A stretch of DNA of 64,000 nucleotides from Epiperipatus broadwayi (taxonomy: Eukaryota; Onychophora; Udeonychophora; Euonychophora; Peripatidae), in the NCBI GenBank assembly GCA_028023455.1, contig JAQFVV010006203.1, forward strand, positions 13,120,348 through 13,184,347, read 5' to 3'. Positions 35,221-46,234 of this stretch are shown in pieces; positions within the stretch are counted from its first letter, which is position 1, and the number at the start of each line of letters is the position of its first letter. The notes below the pieces were generated by a model, which had not been told where the DNA came from, searched no databases, and worked only from the letters and a program-made list of their open reading frames with translations. The position numbers and the translations under genes were made by a program.

Positions 35221-37990
35221 GATAAGAAAATATGATGCATTAGAGAATTTAATTCATCATATGGATAGAGTAAACAGATATAGAAGTAAGTAAAACAATA
35301 GGTTGACTGAAAAAACGAAATGCAGAAGAATTAGATGATAAAGCAGCAAAACTGATAGAGTGTATGGAAAAATATGCAAGGCTTAATTTAAGAAAAAAAA
35401 ATTATAAAATTATAGATGATAATATTCCAGATAAATGGGAGAATGTGAGAATTAAATTATTATATAAAGGAAAAATATTTTAGATTATTAACTAACTGTA
35501 GAACAGAAATAATAACTTTTATATTTATAAATTATTTACATATATATTAATAGGCAGAGCTAAGACTGTGATGGAAGAGAGTAAAATATTTTAGGGAAAG
35601 ATTCAAAATAGATTTCATTCAGGGAGAAGAATAAGGGTTATTTATTGCATCTCAGTTGATTCAAACATTTTATAAGAAAAATAAATTATTACTTATGGCA
35701 TCTTTAAATATAAAAAATGCTTATGATAGGATAGATAGAAATAGATGGGGAGAAATCTTAAAAATATGGTAACAGATTTAGGTTTATCAAGAATGCTAAA
35801 GTCTTTACGATGATAATTTTTTGTAATTCAACTAAAAATTATTTCCTTCTTTTCTGAGCTAATATAATAAACGGCTGCTAATGAACATATACACAGAAAA
35901 TGTATATTTTTAAATATTCAACTTTATTACTGCCTACCATGTTTTCAATATATTGTATATATCATATTCGTAACTTATAGTAATATGACTCTAGAGATTG
36001 TGGTATTAATGTATATGTCATGATTAATTAGCTATTCAAAATATTAAAACATGATGTACGAGTTATGTTGAAAGCATGCTAAGCAGTGAATAAAGCTGAA
36101 TATTTAAAAATATATCTTTTCTGTGTAGGCAATCATTGACAGTGATAATTTTCATAAATATAAACTGAGGGATATAGAATCAATAGAAGTTACATGTAAA
36201 AATGGATTGAAATAAAAAAATTCATTTTCATTTTTATTTTGTTTCTAAAAAATTGAAGATTGAGAAAGATTAAGGATAGAGATGAGAATTCTATAGTTGG
36301 AATCATGAGAATACATAAACTGATGACTTCTATTTATGTGTGTGGATATGACACCTTTTGCAACAGTGTAGAGAATATAGAGTCATTATTAGTAAAGTAT
36401 GGAAAAGTAGAAAGAAGTGTGAAAGTAAATTAAAGGAAAAAAAATCTAAAATTTTTGTATTTAAATATTTTGTTAAATAGAAAAAGGAATTATACAGATA
36501 ACTGGTAATTAGAATTTTTTAAAAAAAGCAAAAAAATAAGAAACTGTTTTAAAATCTTACATGATTTCATATAATATTATATGAGATCTGCTTTAACATT
36601 TGAATATGATGCACTTTGTATTGGTTAGGGAACTCAAAAATGTTTCAATAAAATACAAAAGGAATACCTATAATATATATTAGTTAGTGAATTGTGGACA
36701 GCAAATGACACTATTCATGATGAAATGGAGTGGACTTCTTTTTAAGTGAAGGAAATCAAAAATAAATTTAAAATCTTTTGAAGGTTTCAATATATGAATG
36801 ACTTTAGATTAATAAAAATAGTTTTTAATTAGATTATGTGGAGAAACAACAAATTCATTGGTCAAAAAAGATTTTATAATATGCAAAGTTATTAAGAAGA
36901 CAATTTATTTCTATGAATTTATATTAAAAAATAGAATAAAACTCCTGAGAATGTATTAAAATTACATAATTATAAGAAAATGTTATATTTTGATTTACAA
37001 ATGCCAAATTTATTCCACCCATAACATTGATATGATCCACTCTATATAAATACATTAATGATTATCATTAATCATTTATTAAACTAGAGATTATCCCTAG
37101 CTGAATATAAACTTTAAACGCCAATTAAAGATTAATATATCTATTTTTTTAATTAAACATACATACATGGAGTAATTCAACTTCATTTCTCTTTCTTCAT
37201 GTGTAGTATCTTTTATAGATGTTCTTAATAACCTCCACTCTCCACATATTCTTGAAATTATGAATAAATATATATGTGAGAGATTCTGATCCGAGTCGAG
37301 TGATGAATGTTGATTCAGTACAAAATGCATCTCAAGGATCATTTATCCTTTAAGATATCTCTATTCATACATTTCAAGAATATGTGGGCAATGAAGGTTA
37401 TTACATATATCTATAATTATAAGGGGTGGAATGAAAAGTAGCTAGAATAATTAAAGAAAAAGAATTAAGAGTTATAGAAAATTTAAAAAATTGTTTAAAT
37501 ATATATGTATATAAAAGGATGTATGGTGACAATAGAAGGTGTTTATTATTATTTAATGCAAAGCAAGGAAATTTAGTTACTATTAAAAAAGAAAAAAAAA
37601 AAAGAAAAGAAAAATTTAGATTCAAGATACAGTTTATGCAAAGATGAAAGAGAGAATATTGAACATTTATTTTAGGAGCACAGGATCATAAGATATTAAA
37701 AGAAAATCATGATAAATTGTATGGAAAATGTAAAAAAAAATTATAGGTAAATATAGTGAAATAGATAGAAATTTTATCAGTTTTGTTTACATCTTTATAA
37801 TAAAATTGAGGAATATAAGGAAGTAATAATGGTATTATCAAAATAGGTTTTATTAAAATGGTCTAAAAGGGAGAAAAAAATGAATTTGGAAAAACAATTT
37901 AATAAAAAGAAGCAAGAAATAGAAGAATTAATTGAGGGAGAGAATATTTAAATAGACTAATAGGGTTTCTGTCATATAGTCCATAGATTC
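35221..37990 (+). pseudogene. Non-LTR retrotransposon, copy 2, heavily decayed
   Basis: Same family as the element at 18.5-20.85 kb. Readable islands in shifting frames: a SQLIQTFYKKNKLLLMASL run near 35655 followed by NIKNAYDRIDRNRWGEIL near 35710-35755 (RT palm motif A region), EWTSF/FKIF/RFQYMNDFR near 36730-36800 (equivalent to EWSRF...KLKMFSRLKF in copy 1) and a cysteine-histidine tail SLCKDERENIEHLF near 37633-37675. Many stops. The segment 37000-37400 looks foreign to the LINE, may be a further insertion, and is unassigned. Inactive. Confidence 0.72.
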
Positions 37991-38055
37991 ATTTTTAAGA
38001 AACTATTTTACATCACATATTACAAATTTCCAGTGTAGTTATCAATATTTATACA

Positions 38056-38480
38056 TATATCATTAAAACCAGTCAACTCATAGACAATCCCAATATCAAA
38101 TCAATCAACAATTTTAAACTGTTGTCAAGGCAACCTCCTTTTAATAATAAAAGTGGAATTCCCATCTTTATTTATGGTCCAATATATTTGTATAGACACT
38201 AAAGATTGCAACTTTGAAAGTATTGATTCAAAGAAGTTTACATAAACCTCCTTAAACAGGTATATATAACCTGTTCTGAATGCATACTAATAAATAGTCA
38301 ATTATAACATTATAAACTGCAATTATAATTTTCAAATTGCACCCAAAGTATTACTTAAATAAAAAATGTAATAATGCTCAAGACTAAATGGGTTTATAAG
38401 TAATTATTAAAACCAGTCACCAGTTATAGGTTGAGATTATCGATTGTTATTGATATTGGGTTTATCCATAAAAATGAATA
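38056..38480. repeat. Dispersed 'ccagtcaac' repeat in inverted arrangement
   Basis: 'cccaatatcaaatcaatcaa' at 38090 is echoed in reverse by 'gattgttattgatattggg' near 38443. The phrase 'ctgttgtcaaggcaac' (38118) recurs near 29897 and, inverted, near 33838. Probably a small palindromic repeat family. Confidence 0.45.
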
Positions 38481-39185
38481 TTATTTATAAATTATATAAA
38501 CAAGCTATACCATTATCAGTTTAGACATGTATAAAATATTTTATTTAGTAATGCATTATCTGTTTCTTGAACTCAACATTGAAACTTCATGAATAAATTT
38601 ACAGTGAATATTATGCCTATTTATGTAGTCATAAAGTTGCATTTATAAATGATTATTGAATCTAGAACAGTAAATACTTATTACTAAAATTTCAATGCAT
38701 AACTTAACTTATAGCATTATAGTTTGCAAAAAAAAAACAAAAAAACAAATGCCACTCTTATAATTCATATTTTACATTACAGTTAATTCTGCTTTTCTAC
38801 TGAGTGTATATGTGTGTGTCCAATCATACTCACTAATCTCTACATACTCTTCTCATCATTTTGCTTTAAAGTTATATAAATATAAAACATATTTTCATAC
38901 TGCACAACAGTTTACAACAGAGATGGGCAAGTTCTTTGGAAATAAGAGTCACATGTAATACTTTTCACATATTTTTGAAAGTTTAAGAGCCAAGTAATCA
39001 CTTTTGGAAGTATGAGCCACAAATGTCAATCAATATCAAAACACTTTTTAGCAATCAAATACAATAATAAAATTCATATTAAAACAGGCAAAACTCACTA
39101 TACATATTGCCACACACAGCAAGCTAGAGTAATCAATGGATGCCAGAAGACTTGTGCATAAAATCCCCATCTAGTGCCTACTCAT

Positions 39186-39240
39186 CCAATATCTCCAGAC
39201 TAGTTTCTGGCTTGTGGCCTTCGTCAGTGAGGAGCCTTGG
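39186..39240 (-). ncRNA. Candidate type I hammerhead ribozyme, intact core
   Basis: Minus-strand order: stem I strand CCAAGGCTCCTCA, core CTGACGA, stem II GGC-CACAA-GCC, core GAAA, minimal stem III (C-G and A-U closing a two-base loop: GAAACTAGTC), cleavage after the C of GUC, then TGGAGATATTGG. That last strand re-pairs with the first as stem I: CCAA with TTGG, and CTCC with GGAG, separated by an internal loop, with a 2-nt bulge. The two-pair stem III resembles that of schistosome, newt and Penelope-type hammerheads. All invariant core bases are present. Self-cleavage is predicted, not shown. Confidence 0.68.
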
Positions 39241-39523
39241 ATCTGAGAGCACTGTACCTAGATCTTAGAATCTAACGCAATCCTCCAGCAGCCACCTTTT
39301 ATCTCCACTTAACTACAACACTATGAGTCTTAAATTGAAAACACCTTAATATTTTCAATTCAAGCCCATCAGCTTATATAGTCATATAGTTCTGAATTCA
39401 GTTCAGTACCTATATATTTTGATGTCTTTGGTTCTTTAATAACCATAGCCACCACTATCCTATTAATAGCAGGATTGGTTTTAAGCAATAAACATCACAT
39501 AATCACCATTTCTTATGCTTACT

Positions 39524-39690
39524 TATAACTGTTATTAAAACAGGCGAAACTCACTATACGTATTGCCACACGGAGCAAGCTAGAGCAATCAAAGCCATCT
39601 GGCATCCATTGATTACTCTAGCTTGCTGTGTGTGGCAATACGTATAGTGAGTTTTGCCTGTTTTAATAACAGTTATAAGAAAGCATAAGA
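39524..39690. repeat. Near-perfect long hairpin inside palindromic element
   Basis: 'CTTATAACTGTTATTAAAAC' on the left is exactly mirrored on the right ('GTTTTAATAACAGTTATAAG'), and the following 'ACTCACTATACGTATTGCCA' is mirrored by 'TGGCAATACGTATAGTGAGT'. The arms are about 75-80 nt with only scattered mismatches around a short centre near 39597. Confidence 0.85.
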
Positions 39691-40825
39691 AATCGTGATC
39701 ATGTGATGTTTATAGGCTTGAAATTCATATTAACAACCCTTGTAACTGCATCATTTAAAAGCTAAAAATTTGAAGTTTCTAAATACTGGTATCTATTTTT
39801 TACTTATCTTTAAAGCATTTATAAAATAAAGATACATAGTATATTACTATAAATTATTAATATAAAAATTTAGGAAAATGGCAATGAAAACCAATATTTA
39901 TATTGTCTTGAAGCAGGACAAAATAGCTTTTAGGTACTGCATGTGGTTTGTGAACTGCAATTTACCCACCATTGACTTACAATCTTATATAAAATTAAAA
40001 CAAAATGAAAAATGTATTAAGGATCTATACATCTGATTTGTTATATTTTTCTACTGGTAAAACTTTAATTATATACACACACACACACACACACAGAAAG
40101 AATTTGTAAATAGAAAAACTTTAAATAATTCAAAGCAGGAAAAGATTCAGTTATTAATCAATGTCTTCCCCTTTACTGTTGTTCTTTGGAAGAATATTTA
40201 AAGAAGACTTTATTGAAGTGACCCATATTCTACCTACATTTAGGTGTGTGTTTGTAAGTGCACATGCAAATATTATATCTATAAATGTTCCTAAATTGGC
40301 AGGAAATATATTAAATATCTCACCAATTAATAAAATAACACTAACCCCTATTCAGTATTAAGAATTCTAATAACTACTATTAATTCAGTTCTCTTCAATT
40401 TTGCATATGTGGGAGCATATACATATAAAATGTAAACAACTAATTGTCCTTATAATTATCTAGCTAAATAAAATTTTTGTGACAGACAACCATTCAGTTT
40501 CATTGTACTTCACAGAGATTAATCAGTATAACAAAACTGATTAATAGTCTATACAAGTTTTATTAGGCTAGGTGATTTTAAAAGTAAATACTTGTGTACA
40601 ATGTGTTTATTTTTTTCAAATCCCCCCCCCCTCCACAAATGAATGATTAATCCTTTATTTGTTATATATTTCAATCTTCTCACATTAAAAGCATTTTATA
40701 ATCATTTGAATACAAAGTTCCTAAATCAATCTTAAGTTTTTTCTGAATCTGTGCATAGAAATATTATTAACACTCAACAGAAATATTGAGTGATTAATTT
40801 AAATATGCTGTGCCACTAACTTCTA

Positions 40826-41040
40826 TTGTGTTTCTCCAAAAATAAGACCTAACCAAAAAATAAACCCTAGCATGCTTTTTCAGAATGCTTATAATATAAG
40901 CCCTAGTTAAGATCCTAAGCCACATAGATAGTCAATGGATGCATTGAATTACAAACTAATGAATATAATATACAATATTATCGATATTAATGCTTTAAAT
41001 TTTATTTAAAGCATTAATATAGATAATATTACATATATAT
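40826..41040. mobile_element. Mariner-type MITE, left part
   Basis: Starts at a TA (40824-40825) with TTGTGTTTCTCCAAAAATA, then 'agacctaacc' and 'ataagccctagtt'. These are the outer sequences of a widespread mariner-type MITE whose other end (GGGGGAACACAG, then TA) is found at 48712. The two ends probably belong to one insertion split by later nesting; the match to that family is from memory. Confidence 0.55.
40974..41030. repeat. 57-bp near-perfect palindrome
   Basis: Arms of 27 bp (AATATTATC, one mismatch, ATATTAATGCTTTAAAT) around a 3-nt centre. It lies directly left of the long trinucleotide array. Confidence 0.85.
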
Positions 41041-41042
41041 AT

Positions 41043-42164
<1,122 letters not shown>

Positions 42165-43131
42165 CCTTATTCTCAGGAGGCTGTAAAGTCACCAACCAAG
42201 GCAGCAGTTGGTGGCCGAAGGCGGAGGGTGCTAAGAATCCCCTGATTGTGGACCCAGGCTACCATTTGATGATGACTTTTTATTTAGGTACTTACAACTG
42301 CAGATCACTTTCAAGTGAAGGAAGATTGCAAGAATTAGAAGAAGAACTCTCTTATATTAAATGGGACATTGTTGGACTTTGTGAAGTTAGAAGAAAAGGT
42401 GAAGAGACAATTGATTTAAAAAGTGGACATATACTCTATTATAAAGGCACAAATATTGGAAATACAAGTGGAGTAGGATTCATTATAAATAAAAAGTGGA
42501 AGAACAATATTGTGGAGATTGATGGTATATCAGACAGAGTAGCAAGATTAGTTATACAACTTAATAGCAGATATCAAATGCAGATAATTCAGGTTTATGC
42601 CCCAACAAGTTCTCATAGTGATGAAGTAGTAGAAGATTTTTATATGGATGTACAAAAGGCTTTTGATCAGAGTAAACAACATTTTAAAATTGTTATGGGA
42701 GACTTTAATGCTAGAATTGGTAAACAAATGAAAGATGAAAGTGCAGTAGGTAATTTTGGTTATGGTAATAGAAATAAGAGACGACATAGACTTGTGGAGT
42801 TTGCAGAAAAAGAAAAACTTTATATTATGAATTTTTTTTTTTGAGAAAAATGTTAAAAAGAAATGGACATGGAAGCATCCAAATGAAGGTACAGCAGAAT
42901 TGGATTATATTTTGACTAATAGGAAATATATATTTCAAGATTGTAATGTTCTTAATAAATTTAACACAGGAAGTGATCATCGATTAGTAAGGTGTAAGAT
43001 ACGTGTTAATGTGAAACTAGAGACACATAAATTATTAAGAAGAACAATATTTACAGTTGATATTCCTGATCTTCAGAAACATTCTAATGAATTTAAATTA
43101 GAACTTAGAAATCGGTTTCAAGTATTAGTAG
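42165..43131 (+). mobile_element. RTE-clade retrotransposon, 5' part: endonuclease domain
   Basis: A G+C-richer leader (42175-42270) precedes an apurinic-type endonuclease. The reading from 42248 gives TFYLGTYNCRSL, then DIVGLCEVRRKG (catalytic E), VYAPTSSHSDE, MGDFNARIG (catalytic D and N) and, after a frameshift at a T run near 42835, ELDYILTNRKYI and NTGSDHRLVRC (catalytic SDH). These are the ordered motifs of an RTE/BovB-type APE endonuclease, which nicks the target for reverse transcription. The reading stops at about NRFQVL, where roughly 3.1 kb of other DNA intervenes. The key residues remain, but the frameshift and the split make it inactive. Confidence 0.9.
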
Positions 43132-44248
43132 TGAAGCAGTCAATCTTAGCTTAAGATTGTGCTTCAAGTTTCTACCTACTAACCCATGTTCAAACCCCTA
43201 TTTCCCATCCCGCTCCTTTTTGTCGTGTATATATTTTTATGTGCATGTTTGAGATGCGCGCCTAAATTATAAAATTTAATGTTTCAATAACATGTTTTAA
43301 AATTATTATTATTTTTTTTATTAATTATTAGTTCTTTTTATTAAAGTATTATAGATGCGGCTCAAATATATACATAGGAGCAAAACTTACTAACAAAATA
43401 TTGATGTTTTAAATATTTATTATATGTCATTTTTAACTTTTTCTTTTTAAATTGCTTGTTTTTCTATTAAACTATATATTTTTTTATAAAATCCAATATG
43501 GAAGATGTGACTGTTGTAACTGTCCAAAAATAATTAAAGGGAGGTATTTTTTAATTAAAGTTTTACTTAAAATAAATGGGATTAAGTAGATTAGGGATTT
43601 TCTTTTGTTGAAAACGTGTTGTCAAATCTATTTCTAATCTGGAAATAGATTTGAATTTATTTTGGACGTTATCTAACAATTGCATCTTTCAAAAAAAAAA
43701 TTGATAAAAGAAAAAATATAAAATGACTGAATTTTGGAGAACGGAGTGGATTAACTACTATTGAAAGAGATTAGCTACTCTAGTGAAATGATTGTTAACA
43801 TCGCGGTGAAACTTAAAATGATGTAGTAGTAAATCCATCATTTCCTGACTCTTGTGGGTCGTTTTCCACTGCCATAATATTCTGCTACCTTCAAGTGAAG
43901 TAAAGGCCCGATAGAGAACTTTAATAATGCTAATAGAAACTTGCTGTCATTAAGAAGAATTCATTTGGATCCTCAATTCGCCGTGCACGTGCCATACTTT
44001 AAAATGGATTCTTAAAATTGCAAGGTAAATTTCCAAGCCGCCACCTAATAGTCAATTTAGTCTAAATAATCTATCAAGATCTCTTCTCATGTATTCTTTA
44101 ACTTTGCCTTTTTTTTATATATATATCTGTGAATGTAATTTTGCTCTCAAATGATTTCTTTATATCTAATCCTATCTCATATGCTTTTAACCTTTCTTTA
44201 ATTTTGGTGCGGTCAGATATTTATTACTTGATTTTATATATATATATG

Positions 44249-44283
<35 letters not shown>

Positions 44284-45070
44284 GTTTTGCCAATCTCAAA
44301 CAAACTGGTGAGCTTAATTTATAAAAATCTTTTCTGTCTTTTAAGTAAACTTTCATGAATCAAAGGTTATTAACGTCCCCTTAAAATATACATATATAAT
44401 GCATTGTAAATTAATACGTTCGCCAGATTGTTTTATGAATCAACATTTTAGGTTCGTTTTTAATATAAAAATTGATTTGTTTAACTCTGTAAATCTAGAA
44501 CTCAAGCTAATTAATGCTCTGAAACATTGATTTTATAATTATTTATTAAATTCTAAAGAGGTGACTTAATTGTTTTATATATATAACTGCTAGTTATTTT
44601 TTATATATACCTTTAAAATATATGCTATGTATTCCAGTTATTGTAAAATCCACGAAGGTGGAATTGAATTGTTTTAAATAGTGGGAAAGGGAAGGGGGTG
44701 AATCTTAATGTTTCTTTTACTAAATCCAATCTTCACGTGTATTTTATTAATTTGAAATCTAAATCTTAATGTTTCTTTTGCTATATAAAATCTTAACGTA
44801 TATTTTATTAAATGAAATATTCTCCCTCTATATATATATTATAATTGCATGGCGTATTATAATATTCAAACAAGGGTCATTTATTTTGAAGCTGTAAAAT
44901 TTATTCAATGTTTTTAGTGACATTCATTCGTCCTGCGTTTCTGTCATTTAGCCTATCTTCGTATATATATATTACGTGCTTCTAATCTGGGAGTTGCGAC
45001 AAGTTCGAACTCATAGATTTCTTTTCATACCTCGTTCCATAGATAGTTGAGCTATCTGGAATCACATTTA

Positions 45071-45259
45071 TTCCGTATAAAATGCCTCTGGTGGTGATCC
45101 CGTAAGTTTGGCACACGCTATGCATATTCTTTCTTCGTATAAAAGGCCACTGGCTGTGACCCATAAGTCTGGCACACGCTATGCCCATCCATTTCTTTGT
45201 ATAAAAAGGTCACTGGCGGTGATCCCCTAAGTTTGGCACATGCTATGCCCATCCATTTC
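45071..45259. repeat. Minisatellite, three units of 62-64 bp
   Basis: Units at 45071-45133, 45134-45195 and 45196-45259. Each runs 'tataaaa', then 'ctggyggtgaycc', 'taagtttggcacacgctatg' and 'catccatttc'. G+C is clearly above background. Function unknown. Confidence 0.85.
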
Positions 45260-45681
45260 GTTTTTCATCCAGAAGCACGACCTTTTCCTCTTAGTTATTT
45301 TAGACTATATTATTATTATTATTATTTCTTTTGCTTCATGACCCAGTTTTAATGCTCTAATATCAAAATTAAGCTTTGCTTAAAAGATATATATAAGTGC
45401 CAATTACTTCTATTTATTAATTAAGTTTATTTCAATCATATACAATCCCATCATCGTGATTTATATATTTATTTAAGAGTATCTATGTGCCTTGGGAAAA
45501 ATAAAGCATTCGTCTTACTATAGTTAAAATAATTTGTCATTAAATATTTTGTCATAGGTTTAAATATAATCAAATGTTTTCAAATGTATTTTATGTATTT
45601 TCACGACCATAATGGCAGGAAAATAGTTTGTATTTATATCTGTAATGAATCTCAGAACGCTCCCCTAATATATGTTAGTCA

Positions 45682-45780
45682 CCATGTTTCTGAACCGTAA
45701 ATCAAAGCGTTAATAGCAATTTGGTGTAACTTCTTTCTAATACTGATTGGCATTTTAATATTGGACCCACCAAAGATGTG
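45682..45780 (-). pseudogene. Fragment of RTE-like reverse transcriptase C-terminus
   Basis: Minus strand reads GGSNIKMPISIRKKLHQ, then IAINALIYGSETW, resembling the MPMCLKRK...VLTYGSETW segment of the RTE copy at 47770-47850. About 30 codons only. Confidence 0.45.
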
Positions 45781-46099
45781 TGTTTATTTGTAATATATCA
45801 TTTAGCTAATAAAGAGCATATGAGAAATAATAGCATGAATGATACTATGTAATTATCTACCGCTTGCTCATTCATACACATACTAAAGTACTTAATTTAT
45901 AAATGTATATAACTAATTTTTCATTATATTAAACTATTTTATTGTCTAACTTATCTGAGTAGTTCGAATTCCTTCTTTTCTCCACTTCCAAAAGTAAAGC
46001 CTGCTTATATGTATTTTAATAATCATAGTTAAGAGATGTCTCATTGTCTTCTCCGCTCTCCTAGTCGGCCGGATTTAAAATTAATTCTCATGTGCCATC

Positions 46100-46225
46100 A
46101 CTATTATGTTATTCATTAGGTGTTAGATCTGGGGCTTAGAGAGTGGTTCGAATCCAGGCTGGTTCCTGACCTAAATATTGGGCTTGACTGAGTTTGAAGT
46201 ACATTTTGTGAGTTCCAGCTCATGT
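46100..46225 (+). repeat. Possible tRNA-derived SINE fragment
   Basis: 'gagtggttcgaatccaggct' holds a canonical pol III B box (GGTTCGAATCC) about 25 nt after 'gtgttagatctggggc'. No clear A box or tail, so low confidence. Confidence 0.3.
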
Positions 46226-46234
46226 TAGATGGAT

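Larger units (their letters stand above)
39083..39720. mobile_element. Palindromic (fold-back) element, subfamily 1, copy b, 13-bp TSD
   Basis: Flanked by an exact 13-bp duplication, AAATTCATATTAA (39070-39082 and 39721-39733), the length typical of target-primed retrotransposition rather than DNA transposition. It starts AACAGGCAAAACTCAC and ends GTGATGTTTATAGGCTTG. It contains an intact hammerhead-ribozyme core on the minus strand (39186-39240). From 39524 to 39690 it forms a near-perfect hairpin with arms of about 75-80 nt. No coding frame. The features suggest a non-autonomous Penelope-like or retrozyme-type element; this is inference. Confidence 0.8.
38918..39974. mobile_element. hAT-type MITE split by palindromic element
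   Basis: The left end CAGAGATGGGCAA and the right end TTTACCCACCATTG are hAT-type inverted termini. The flanking 8-mers GTTTACAA (38910-38917) and ACTTACAA (39975-39982) match at 6 of 8 positions, an eroded target duplication. The interior is interrupted at 39083-39720 by a palindromic element with its own 13-bp duplication. No transposase. Confidence 0.75.
43132..46234. other. ~3.1 kb segment splitting the RTE element
   Basis: Exact borders are uncertain. G+C is higher than the surroundings in places. Contents: a B-box-like 'gttcaaacccc' near 43190, duplicated ~60-bp text at 44705-44765 and 44766-44820, a three-copy minisatellite (45071-45259), a minus-strand LINE scrap (45682-45780) and a tRNA-like 'ggttcgaatcc' at 46146. 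There is no complete gene and I could not find matching terminal repeats. Confidence 0.55.

Noticed and set aside
37097-37342. 81-codon minus-strand frame of balanced composition within the LINE relic
   Set aside because: No splice sites or homologous pattern; not needed by the TPC1 exon phases; may be another inserted fragment.
39131-39200. Alternative hammerhead stem III pairing CTAGT with ACTAG at longer range
   Set aside because: The A15.1 partner would be A, and the pairing is not kept in the 11-kb subfamily; the minimal two-pair stem III fits all copies better.
40161-40361. 66-codon plus-strand open frame
   Set aside because: No splice context, no recognisable family, and it lies in decayed repeat surroundings.
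43190-46160. Canonical tRNA genes suggested by GTTCAAACCCC and GGTTCGAATCC
   Set aside because: Only B-box-like text; no cloverleaf with acceptor, D and anticodon arms could be drawn.
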